From an uncultured Roseburia sp. (GTDB taxonomy: Bacteria; Bacillota; Clostridia; Lachnospirales; Lachnospiraceae), in assembly GCA_947384095.1 (NCBI GenBank), contig CANDFU010000152.1, positions 1 to 5,374 of the forward strand: a DNA stretch of 5,374 bases, written 5' to 3'. A program made the position numbers and the translations under genes. This document shows, piece by piece, positions 1-5,374 of this stretch; position 1 is the first letter of the stretch; each line of letters begins with the position of its first letter. The notes beneath the pieces were generated by a model. It did no database searches. It had not been told where the DNA came from and saw nothing but the letters and a program-made list of their open reading frames with translations.

Positions 1-47
1 CTACACTATAACCTACACTCTTTCCCTACACGACGCTCTTCCGATCT
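1..47 (+). other. Illumina P5/TruSeq adapter with i5 index (sequencing artefact, not genomic)
   Basis: Bases 15-47 match the 33-base TruSeq read-1 adapter exactly: they begin ACACTCTTTCCC and end GCTCTTCCGATCT. Bases 1-6 (CTACAC) match the end of the P5 flow-cell sequence that normally precedes the i5 index. Bases 7-14 (TATAACCT) occupy the 8-base index slot and differ by one base from TATAGCCT, the D501 index as I remember it. On the minus strand this is what a read-through into an untrimmed adapter looks like, so base 1 is probably a contig end and genomic DNA starts near base 48. Any protein reading through here acquires an artefactual tail. Confidence 0.98.
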
Positions 48-318
48 GGAACATACACGCATGAAGCACGCGCATCTGCCCCGGACGCCGTTCCAGAAAA
101 TTGAGCGCGGCGCCTCTATTATAATATTTTTCAATCACAATCCGGCCCGCCCTGCTTTTCCCCGGGGCGGCGGGGGGGCTTCCCCCGTCCGCAGGCCGAA
201 AACGGATTCCTTCCCATACGTGGCTCTCACCACAGACATACGTTTTGTCCACATAGTTCTTGACCTTAAAATCCAGCAGAACCACTCCCGCCGTCACCAG
301 CAGATACCCCACATCCAT
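48..318 (-). CDS. signal peptidase II (LspA)-like membrane protein, 3' end lost at contig edge
   Basis: This is the N-terminal ~90 residues of a protein resembling lipoprotein signal peptidase (signal peptidase II), a polytopic membrane aspartyl protease that removes signal peptides from prolipoproteins. A hydrophobic segment (about residues 4-15) runs into LLDFKVKNYV, which fits the D-x3-K pattern of LspA box I (D16, K20). KYYNRGAALNFL (about 65-75) fits the conserved N-x-GAAF box II. The two boxes lie about 51 residues apart, against about 31 in E. coli LspA as I recall it, with a Pro/Gly-rich insert at about 40-58. The catalytic aspartates of the family lie further C-terminal and are missing, so activity cannot be judged. 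Residues after about 90 (QIGRASCRERV) and the TAG at 15-13 come from adapter, not the gene. The ATG at 318 overlaps the upstream gene by 53 bases, with only a weak G-rich stretch before it. Whether this divergent LspA belongs functionally to the cluster is unknown. Confidence 0.68.
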
Positions 319-1813
319 TCCGACACCCCCAGAGTCTCACCATCTCTTCATCTTCCCCGTCAACCGAATCCCCCGCCGCGAAAACCTCGCTCACGGACAG
401 CCCCGTCCACTGACAGAGCATCCTTATCCCGTTCGCCTTGCACGCTTCCGCCGCCACAATCTGCAGACAATTTCCCTCCACAAAGTATCGCGCCTCTTCC
501 CGCTCTCTGTTAGGCAACGCATCAAACAAAGCGCCCGCCTCCGCGCTTCCCCAGGGCGCCTTTGAGGGCCTTAACAGCGTGATCTTATATGGTTTCCCGC
601 CGTTTCGCTCCGTCAGGATCCGGTAACGGAACTTTTCCCTGTTCCGTCTGCATTCTAAAACACAGGATTCCTTTAAAAAGGAAAAATATTCTCTCCTTTT
701 TTCCTGTTCTTTGAGGACAATATGCGCTCCGCCCGCAAAGACGCCTCCGCGAAACAGATGCCAGACCTCGCGGCAGCATGACAATGCTTCGGCATACGGC
801 AGCGTCGTCGCAAAAAACAGGGCCGTTTTTCCCGCGGACAGCGCTTTCAGCCCCACAACAGCCTCTGCAAAGACATGCCGCCGTTCTTTTTTCCGCCCTC
901 CCTTCCCCCCGCCCTCCGTCAGCGTGCCTTCTATATCAAAAAAAGCCGCCTTCGGCCGGCGTGGTATCCGAAACAGGGGATACGGCCCGAACAGCGCCTG
1001 ATTCAGAAAATCTTCCCGGCCGCCATAAGCAAGGTAACAGGAACAATACTTTTTCCTGCACGGCGGGGTCTTTCGCTCTTCCGGAATGGATTCCAGACGA
1101 AAATCAAGCGCAGGGCCGATATTACAGGCGCGCAGCCTTCCGTCCCCTTCCGCAAAAATCCTTCCCGCACACCGGGCTGCGTCCGACGCCGTCCTCGTCA
1201 CTTCCCGTATAAAATAAGGGTCGATCTCCTGAAACGCCCGCTTCTCCTCCTCCGTATAAGGACGCGCAAGGCCGTCCATCCGGTTCAGCCAGAAATACAC
1301 GTCTTCCGGCAGGCTCCGCGCGAGCTCCCTGAGCAGACCAAGATGCGCCGGAACCGCCACCGCCCCGGCACACACCACAACCCCCGCTTCCAGTAACTCC
1401 CTCACCGCCCCGGCAAAACGCGGAATCGTCGTCATCTCCGGATGAAACGTCGCCCAGAGCCTGAGCTTTTGCGGCACTCCCCCGGCATTTACAAACGCCG
1501 CCGCCGATTTCGCGGCGGGAAAGCTTAAGTTTGTCTGCGCTCCCACCGCATCCATCCAGGGCTGCGCGCTTAAGCGTGCCAGTCCCTCCCAATACCACGG
1601 GTGAACCAGCGCCTCACCATAGGGAACCACCATCAGCGCCCGTATCCCGGCTGCCTTTGCATGCACATGGAAAACCTCCACAAAGGAAAGCCACTGTTCC
1701 CTGTCCTTTACAAGCTCCCGCTCCGTCGCCGTATGTTTTGAAAACGGACAATACGAACAGTCATAATTACAACTTTTCAGACTGCCGCGGTACAAAATCA
1801 TGCGTCCCCTCAT
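266..1813 (-). CDS. STM4011-like radical SAM protein fused to a C-terminal HAD phosphatase domain
   Basis: This two-domain protein has about 515 residues from the ATG at 1813. The N-terminal radical SAM domain carries the CX3CX2C motif in SCNYDCSYCPF (C15, C19, C22), which binds the [4Fe-4S] cluster that cleaves S-adenosylmethionine. The segment ILYRGSLKSCNYDCSYCPF resembles the start of the STM4011 family. Further Cys at about 217, 230, 252, 257 and 259 (RCAG, ACNIG, CRKKYCSCYLAYGG) look like a SPASM/twitch-type auxiliary cluster region. From about 285 a HAD domain begins: motif I is DIEGTLT (D293, E295), motif II is in LFFATTLP (T336/T337), a ~110-residue cap-like region follows, then K459 and motif IV GDSVDGEDEEM. 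This order resembles Cof/sucrose-phosphatase-type (IIB) HAD enzymes. An ORF extension to a TTG at 1846 has no Shine-Dalgarno. ATG 1813 follows AGGAGG by 3 bases, and ATG 1801 is an equally plausible start. It overlaps the upstream gene by 47 bases. Substrate and product are unknown. Confidence 0.85.
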   Translation of the reverse strand: MRGRMILYRGSLKSCNYDCSYCPFSKHTATERELVKDREQWLSFVEVFHVHAKAAGIRALMVVPYGEALVHPWYWEGLARLSAQPWMDAVGAQTNLSFPAAKSAAAFVNAGGVPQKLRLWATFHPEMTTIPRFAGAVRELLEAGVVVCAGAVAVPAHLGLLRELARSLPEDVYFWLNRMDGLARPYTEEEKRAFQEIDPYFIREVTRTASDAARCAGRIFAEGDGRLRACNIGPALDFRLESIPEERKTPPCRKKYCSCYLAYGGREDFLNQALFGPYPLFRIPRRPKAAFFDIEGTLTEGGGKGGRKKERRHVFAEAVVGLKALSAGKTALFFATTLPYAEALSCCREVWHLFRGGVFAGGAHIVLKEQEKRREYFSFLKESCVLECRRNREKFRYRILTERNGGKPYKITLLRPSKAPWGSAEAGALFDALPNREREEARYFVEGNCLQIVAAEACKANGIRMLCQWTGLSVSEVFAAGDSVDGEDEEMVRLWGCRNGCGVSAGDGGSGSAGF

Positions 1814-3122
1814 GTCCCTCCTCCCACTCCCGCATCGCCGCTCCAACCCGCGGAGAAATCAGCTGCGGTCCCAGATAATCAGAAAGCCCGAGGCCTTCTT
1901 TTGTCAGAAAAAGAAACTCCGTCTCCTGCACAAAACCACACTCCATCCAGTCTTTCAGTACAGGGAAGTCGTCCGTCACATCACTGTGAAACCGTTGCCG
2001 ATACCGCACGCGCTCCAGCCCCGGACAGATCAGGAGATGCCGGATCACATAGCGGCGTCTGATCTCTTCCTCCGACAGCACAATCCCATGCGTAATACGT
2101 GTAAAATCGTCCGTATTCTCATACTCATCCAGCCGCAGAAGGCAATCCTTCCTGGTGATGGCGTACGGACTGCAGAAATGAAGGTTTCCGGCATAACTTC
2201 TCCCGCCGCAGCCCAGCGCTAAAGACGTGCCGAAGCCACATTCTGAAAACGCCCTTTTACCGCTCCCGCGCACAAACCGGCGCATCGAATCCTGCCTGAA
2301 CCCGTTTTCCCGCAAAAACCGGCCCGCGCACAGATACTGTGCATAAGCAGCCGCCGGATCCGGCACCACGCCTTTTCGCACAAGCCCTGCTCCATGCTTT
2401 ACATACAGCGGATATAAAAAGATTTCGTCCGGCTCATACGATAAAGCCTTCGAAAGAGAGGCGCACAGACTTTCCGCCGTCTGCCCCGGAATACCGTAAA
2501 TAAAATCCACGTTGACGCATGGAAAATCAAACGATTTTAAAAGCGCAAGCGCCTCCATGGCGCGCGCCGCGTCATGTCGCCTTCCAAGCACGGCCAGCTC
2601 ACGGTCCGAAAAGCTCTGGACGCCCATGCTCACACGCACCGCCCCGGCGCGCCTGATCACCGCAAGCTTTTCCGCCGTCGTCTGATTCGGCGCCGTCTCA
2701 ATGATAAGTCCCCGATCCGCATGAAAGCAAAAATATGTATCCAGCAGATCAAACATCCGCTCCATCTGCGCTCCCGTCAGAAAAAAAGGCGTGCCGCCGC
2801 CGATCACCGCCTCGGAAAACTCCGCTCCATACGGTTTTAACAACGCCGCATACTGCCTGCACTGGCGTTCCACGGCATCCAGATACCGGTCTGCCGCCGC
2901 ATCCTCCCCCGCCACCGAAAACAGATTGCAATATCCGCATTTTGTCTCACAAAACGGGATGTGCAGATAAAGACCGTGCCCGCCGCCCGCAAACAGAGGG
3001 GCGTACTCTTTCAGAGAAAGATTTTCCAGCGGCCGGTAGGCTGTCTTGTGCGGATAACTGTACATATACTGAAGATATGGGTTCTGATACGCCGCTTCCC
3101 TTAACTCATCACAAGCCCCCAT
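1767..3122 (-). CDS. STM4012-like radical SAM protein, HemN/HemW-related
   Basis: This 451-residue protein is related to oxygen-independent coproporphyrinogen oxidase HemN and the heme chaperone HemW. Visible landmarks are YLHIPFCETKCGYCNLFS with the radical SAM CX3CX2C motif (C58, C62, C65), the SAM-binding GGGTP (108-112), VSMGVQSFSDRELAVLGR (about 164-181) and DFIYGIPGQT (206-215). A Gly-rich GFGTSLALGCGGRSYAGN follows at about 296-313, then a C-terminal winged-helix-like region with LTKEGLGLSDYLGP. HemN's fourth cysteine (CX3CX2CXC) is absent, so a true HemN role is not supported. The gene order and sequence style fit the STM4012 family, which is often annotated as coproporphyrinogen oxidase only by homology. 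The ATG at 3122 follows AGGAGG with an 8-base spacer, a strong start. The downstream gene begins inside its last 47 bases, suggesting coupled translation. It probably does radical chemistry on the pathway's unknown substrate. Confidence 0.88.
   Translation of the reverse strand: MGACDELREAAYQNPYLQYMYSYPHKTAYRPLENLSLKEYAPLFAGGGHGLYLHIPFCETKCGYCNLFSVAGEDAAADRYLDAVERQCRQYAALLKPYGAEFSEAVIGGGTPFFLTGAQMERMFDLLDTYFCFHADRGLIIETAPNQTTAEKLAVIRRAGAVRVSMGVQSFSDRELAVLGRRHDAARAMEALALLKSFDFPCVNVDFIYGIPGQTAESLCASLSKALSYEPDEIFLYPLYVKHGAGLVRKGVVPDPAAAYAQYLCAGRFLRENGFRQDSMRRFVRGSGKRAFSECGFGTSLALGCGGRSYAGNLHFCSPYAITRKDCLLRLDEYENTDDFTRITHGIVLSEEEIRRRYVIRHLLICPGLERVRYRQRFHSDVTDDFPVLKDWMECGFVQETEFLFLTKEGLGLSDYLGPQLISPRVGAAMREWEEGHEGTHDFVPRQSEKL
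1817..1822 (-). promoter_or_regulatory. Shine-Dalgarno site of the STM4011-like/HAD gene, inside the upstream coding region
   Basis: AGGAGG on the minus strand lies within the 3' end of the STM4012-like gene. It is 3 bases from the ATG at 1813 and 15 bases from the ATG at 1801. It rules against the upstream TTG at 1846 and supports one of the two ATGs. The spacing is short for 1813. A second purine stretch, AGGGGA at 1810-1805, lies 3 bases before 1801. Confidence 0.6.
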
Positions 3123-3130
3123 CTGCTCTG

Positions 3131-3136
3131 CCTCCT
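3131..3136 (-). promoter_or_regulatory. Shine-Dalgarno site of the STM4012-like gene, overlapping the previous stop codon
   Basis: The minus strand reads TAGGAGG, in which the TAG stop of the hydrolase gene (3137-3135) shares bases with a perfect AGGAGG. The ATG at 3122 follows after 8 bases. This settles the start of the STM4012-like gene and places it for efficient re-initiation after the upstream stop. Confidence 0.8.
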
Positions 3137-4004
3137 ATAAAAAAAAATGCTTATACGGAACCACATTGACCGCCGGATGGCAGATTCCATGAAACTGACA
3201 CCCGTCCTCCCCGTAACACGTCCCGTGATCCGAACAACAGATGACAAACGTTCTGCCCCGCCTCCGCTTCCAGCCGTCAAACAGTCTTCCGATCTGCCCG
3301 TCCGCATACCGAAGCGCCGCCGCATGGCTGTTAAGGCTGTCACGCGAAGCGCCTTCCAGATAAAAATAATTCGGATAATGTATCGCGGACACATTCAGAT
3401 AAAGAAAAATACGCTTCTCATCATCTGCATTTTCCACCTTTTTCAATATAAAGTCCACCTGGTTTTTTGTACTTTCTCTGACCTGGCACCCAAAGGAAGG
3501 ATTCCAGTAGCTTTTCTTAAAATATCCCGGAAATACCTTTCCCAAGTCGGAGCGCCTGTCAAAAAAAGACACCCCTCCCACGCACCAGGTATCATAACCG
3601 TCCTCCGCCAGCCCTTCCATGATCGTACTGCCGGAAAAGCCATACGCCCCCTCCGGAACCTTCCTCCGGAGTCCGATCGCCGTCGGATAAAACAAAAGCT
3701 CCCGCTGCGCCTGATTTTTCACATCGGCCCGGCAGGGCAGAAAACCCGCAAACATGGCGTGATGGGACGGATATGTAAATGTGCCGGGCGCCTGGGCCTT
3801 CTGCCAGGGGCCATACCGGTTAAGCGCCGGCGTCCTTTCCGCCGCCTCCTCCTGCACCGCCGCGTCATAGCGAAGGGCGTCCAGGCAGATAAACAGGATA
3901 TCAGCGCTCCCCACCACCTGCCTCATATCTACCGACACGTTCCCATGACCGGCCGAAGCCAGCGGCAGATGTGGCAAAACCTCTTTTTCTCTTTCCTCTG
4001 TCAT
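3135..4004 (-). CDS. STM4013-like alkaline phosphatase/sulfatase-superfamily hydrolase
   Basis: This protein of about 289 residues has the fold signatures of the alkaline-phosphatase superfamily, which includes sulfatases, phosphoethanolamine transferases and phosphonoacetate hydrolases. DILFICLDALRYD (D42, numbered from ATG 4004) matches the N-terminal metal-ligand motif. GTFTYPSHHAMFAGFLP (74-90) occupies the nucleophile site, with T78 where sulfatases carry Cys or Ser in C/S-x-P-S-R. IHYP (208-211) and CSDHG (257-261) resemble the later metal-binding motifs, and H272 and H276 are further candidate ligands. A Thr nucleophile argues against a formylglycine sulfatase and for a phosphoester- or phosphonate-type reaction; the substrate is unknown. 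No signal peptide is seen, so it is probably cytoplasmic. The ATG at 4004 overlaps the upstream TGA as ATGA. An ATG at 4028 is an alternative start adding 8 residues, and the conserved region begins only near residue 27. It matches the STM4013 family in content and position. Confidence 0.85.
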   Translation of the reverse strand: MTEEREKEVLPHLPLASAGHGNVSVDMRQVVGSADILFICLDALRYDAAVQEEAAERTPALNRYGPWQKAQAPGTFTYPSHHAMFAGFLPCRADVKNQAQRELLFYPTAIGLRRKVPEGAYGFSGSTIMEGLAEDGYDTWCVGGVSFFDRRSDLGKVFPGYFKKSYWNPSFGCQVRESTKNQVDFILKKVENADDEKRIFLYLNVSAIHYPNYFYLEGASRDSLNSHAAALRYADGQIGRLFDGWKRRRGRTFVICCSDHGTCYGEDGCQFHGICHPAVNVVPYKHFFL

Positions 4005-5050
4005 AAAAGCCCCCCATACGTCAGCCATTCGCGCATCATCCTGGCCTGATGTCGGTAAATCACATTTTCATGAAAAATATCCTGATAAATCAGATCTCCC
4101 TGCGCATTCATCTCTATGATTCTGGGTTCCTCGCTCCCCTTCTCCAGTAAAAGGTCGATCCCCGCGCTCCGAAGCCCCGGAAAACACTGCGCCGCCCTTC
4201 GGCACAGATCAGAAATCTTCTCCAGAAGCGGCGCGGGCAGGCCAAGCGCATCCGCCCTCAGAGGGCGATTGTTCAGATGCAGATTGGTGACAGGCCCTTT
4301 GGACAGCCTCGCCAGAATAAAATCCACTTCCCCCTCCTGCACCACTGCGCGCAGATCATATGACAACCCCCTGTATGCCGTTTTCGCATACCAGCGCTCC
4401 ACAATACACCCCAGATTTAAAATGCGCTCAAGCAGGAAAAAAATCTCTTCCGGTTTTTCAAAACGCCGGAGCCGCTTTGTATTCACAAGACCGCCACCCC
4501 CCGTCCGCATCGCGCAGGTGTAAAGCGCCATCCGCCCGGTCGACGGCTGCCAGCGGAACGCCGACACTCCGGCAGCGCCGGAGCCCTTTACCGGTTTGAT
4601 AAAAACCTGGTATACCCCCTGCTTTCGCATCCCCTCAAAAAGCCGCTCCATCGACAGCCTGTCCCTGCCATCCGCATCCACATCCACAAGCTCCGTCACC
4701 GCCAGTCCGGCAGACGCCAGCCTGTCCTTGCAGGACCGCTTGTCAAGCAGCGCCGCAATTGCAGACGGGTGATTGAAAAACGTCATGTCGCACGGTTCTC
4801 CCGCCCGTATCAGCGCCGCAAGCCGGGCGGCATATCCCTGTGTCAGCATGTCCAGCTCGTCAAGCGAAGCGCTTTTCCACAGAGGCGGGTCGATCTTTAA
4901 AAAAACCTCTCCGCCGGGCGGGCATGCCAGCCACTCCCATACCCCGCCCCAGTCCACAAACTGAAGCGGGAGTCCCTCCTGCTCAGCCGCCCGCCTTAAG
5001 TACACCGTCCGCTTCGTATCGCGGTTACCCAAAAGTACGGCCTGTCTCAT
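4001..5050 (-). CDS. STM4014-like ATP-grasp family protein
   Basis: This 349-residue protein has an ATP-grasp layout. Such enzymes activate a carboxylate with ATP as an acyl phosphate and ligate it to an amine or other nucleophile. The N-terminus GNRDTKRTVYL with a following VDWGGVW segment resembles the STM4014 family. NHPSAIAALLDKRSCKDRLA (93-112) resembles the region leading into the ATP-grasp core. VFIKPVKGSGAAGVSAF (149-165) supplies K152 and the Gly-rich loop for ATP. YDLRAVV (231-237) and ILARLSKGPVTNLHLNN (245-261) are typical core strands. SAGIDLLLEKGSEEPRIIEMNAQGD (295-319) carries the likely Mg ligands D299, E313 and N315, so the active site appears intact. The acceptor and donor are unknown. 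The ATG at 5050 overlaps the upstream TGA as ATGA with no good Shine-Dalgarno, indicating translational coupling to the LRR gene. Its own stop overlaps the next start in the same way. Confidence 0.88.
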   Translation of the reverse strand: MRQAVLLGNRDTKRTVYLRRAAEQEGLPLQFVDWGGVWEWLACPPGGEVFLKIDPPLWKSASLDELDMLTQGYAARLAALIRAGEPCDMTFFNHPSAIAALLDKRSCKDRLASAGLAVTELVDVDADGRDRLSMERLFEGMRKQGVYQVFIKPVKGSGAAGVSAFRWQPSTGRMALYTCAMRTGGGGLVNTKRLRRFEKPEEIFFLLERILNLGCIVERWYAKTAYRGLSYDLRAVVQEGEVDFILARLSKGPVTNLHLNNRPLRADALGLPAPLLEKISDLCRRAAQCFPGLRSAGIDLLLEKGSEEPRIIEMNAQGDLIYQDIFHENVIYRHQARMMREWLTYGGLL

Positions 5051-5373
5051 TCTGTCAGCATGGCGTTCCGATATATTTCGCCGTCATACTCATCGTCCTC
5101 ATTCTGCTCGGAAACATCCACCTCAACCGGAAGCGCGCGCAGCTTTTCCATCATCACATCAGACAGATAGTGATAGTGCACATCGAGTTTTCTGATATTC
5201 GTCTGCGCCGGTATCTTTTCCAGGAGAAGCGCGCCGCCTTTATCTGTCAGCGTGCCCAGCGACAGATCCAGCGTCTGAATCTGCCCGACATATTTACTGC
5301 TGAGCACAATCCGCACCAGTTCGTCCTGTATCTCGCTGTCCACAATCCCAAGGTATTCCAGATTTGGAAAATC
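5047..5373 (-). CDS. STM4015-like leucine-rich-repeat protein, C-terminal part
   Basis: The frame is open to the right edge, so only the last 108 residues are present and the N-terminus lies outside the window. The codon at 5343 is GTG, but the frame continues upstream through FPNLEYLGI, so it is an internal Val and not a start. Repeats with the LxxLxL rhythm of leucine-rich-repeat proteins are visible: FPNLEYLGIVDSEI, IQTLDLSLGTLTDKGG and IRKLDVHYHYLSD. These form a curved protein-binding surface in known LRR proteins. The text LDLSLGTLTD and the HYHYLSD segment resemble what I recall of STM4015-family proteins. The C-terminus is acidic (EQNEDDEYDGE) and ends YRNAMLTE. No catalytic motif is seen. 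A role as scaffold, partner or substrate of the neighbouring enzymes is inference from the gene order. Confidence 0.82.
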   Translation of the reverse strand, partial: DFPNLEYLGIVDSEIQDELVRIVLSSKYVGQIQTLDLSLGTLTDKGGALLLEKIPAQTNIRKLDVHYHYLSDVMMEKLRALPVEVDVSEQNEDDEYDGEIYRNAMLTE

Positions 5374-5374
5374 C

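Noticed and set aside
168..178. G-rich run as a possible frameshift site in the LspA-like gene
   Set aside because: Box I lies upstream and box II downstream of the run in the same frame, so no frameshift is needed.
266..330. Possible frameshift at the end of the HAD domain where it overlaps the LspA-like gene
   Set aside because: The in-frame end keeps a plausible HAD ending (EMVRLWGC...GVSAGDGG), and the LspA-like start has its own ATG and membrane segment, so a natural overlap explains both.
61..1396. Several plus-strand open frames of 90-175 residues
   Set aside because: They are Pro/Arg/Ser-rich shadows opposite the LspA-like and radical SAM-HAD genes, with no motifs or convincing ribosome binding sites.
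1122..1598. 158-residue minus-strand frame inside the radical SAM-HAD gene
   Set aside because: It is Gly/Ala-rich low-complexity sequence in an alternate frame, and the overlapping frame holds the conserved Cys motifs.
1814..1846. Upstream start of the radical SAM-HAD gene at 1846
   Set aside because: The codon is TTG, no Shine-Dalgarno precedes it, and family similarity begins at about the ATG at 1801. ATG 1813 or 1801 is better.
1767..3122. Assignment of the HemN-like protein as coproporphyrinogen III oxidase (hemN)
   Set aside because: HemN's extra cysteine after the CX3CX2C motif is missing, and the neighbours are not heme genes. Only the broader family is supported.
3147..4049. 300-residue open frame on the plus strand
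   Set aside because: It lies antisense to the hydrolase gene, which carries clear family motifs. The plus-strand translation is rich in Arg/Pro/Lys with no recognisable domain, as expected for the complement of a GC-rich gene.

Overview
The window is one tightly packed minus-strand operon fragment running right to left. Its left edge (bases 1-47) is not genomic: it is the Illumina P5/TruSeq adapter with an 8-base index slot, so the genomic sequence starts at about base 48 and base 1 is probably a raw contig end. The genomic part is GC-rich, coding throughout, and has strong AGGAGG Shine-Dalgarno sites. The proteins look like those of a Gram-positive gut-type Clostridia/Lachnospiraceae relative. 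That taxonomic reading is an impression from style and family knowledge, not something the sequence proves.

In transcription order (right to left) the genes are: the C-terminal end of a leucine-rich-repeat protein resembling the STM4015 family (5373-5047); an ATP-grasp protein resembling STM4014 (5050-4001); an alkaline-phosphatase/sulfatase-superfamily hydrolase resembling STM4013 (4004-3135); a HemN/HemW-like radical SAM protein resembling STM4012 (3122-1767); a second radical SAM protein resembling STM4011, fused at its C-terminus to a HAD phosphatase domain (1813-266); and the N-terminal part of a signal peptidase II (LspA)-like membrane protein (318-48), cut by the adapter. The first five have the same order and composition as the Salmonella STM4015-STM4011 locus as I recall it. 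To my knowledge that conserved cassette has no established function.

The junctions are compact: two ATGA stop/start overlaps, one 12-base gap with a Shine-Dalgarno site overlapping the preceding stop, and two longer overlaps (47 and 53 bases). There is no intergenic space for an internal promoter or terminator. The operon promoter must lie beyond the right edge. The gene content (two radical SAM enzymes, an ATP-grasp ligase, a metal-dependent hydrolase, a HAD phosphatase and an LRR protein) suggests a biosynthetic or protein-modification pathway: radical chemistry, ATP-dependent ligation and phosphate/ester hydrolysis, with the LRR protein as a possible scaffold or substrate. This is inference only. 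No RNA genes, CRISPR arrays, insertion sequences or terminators were seen.
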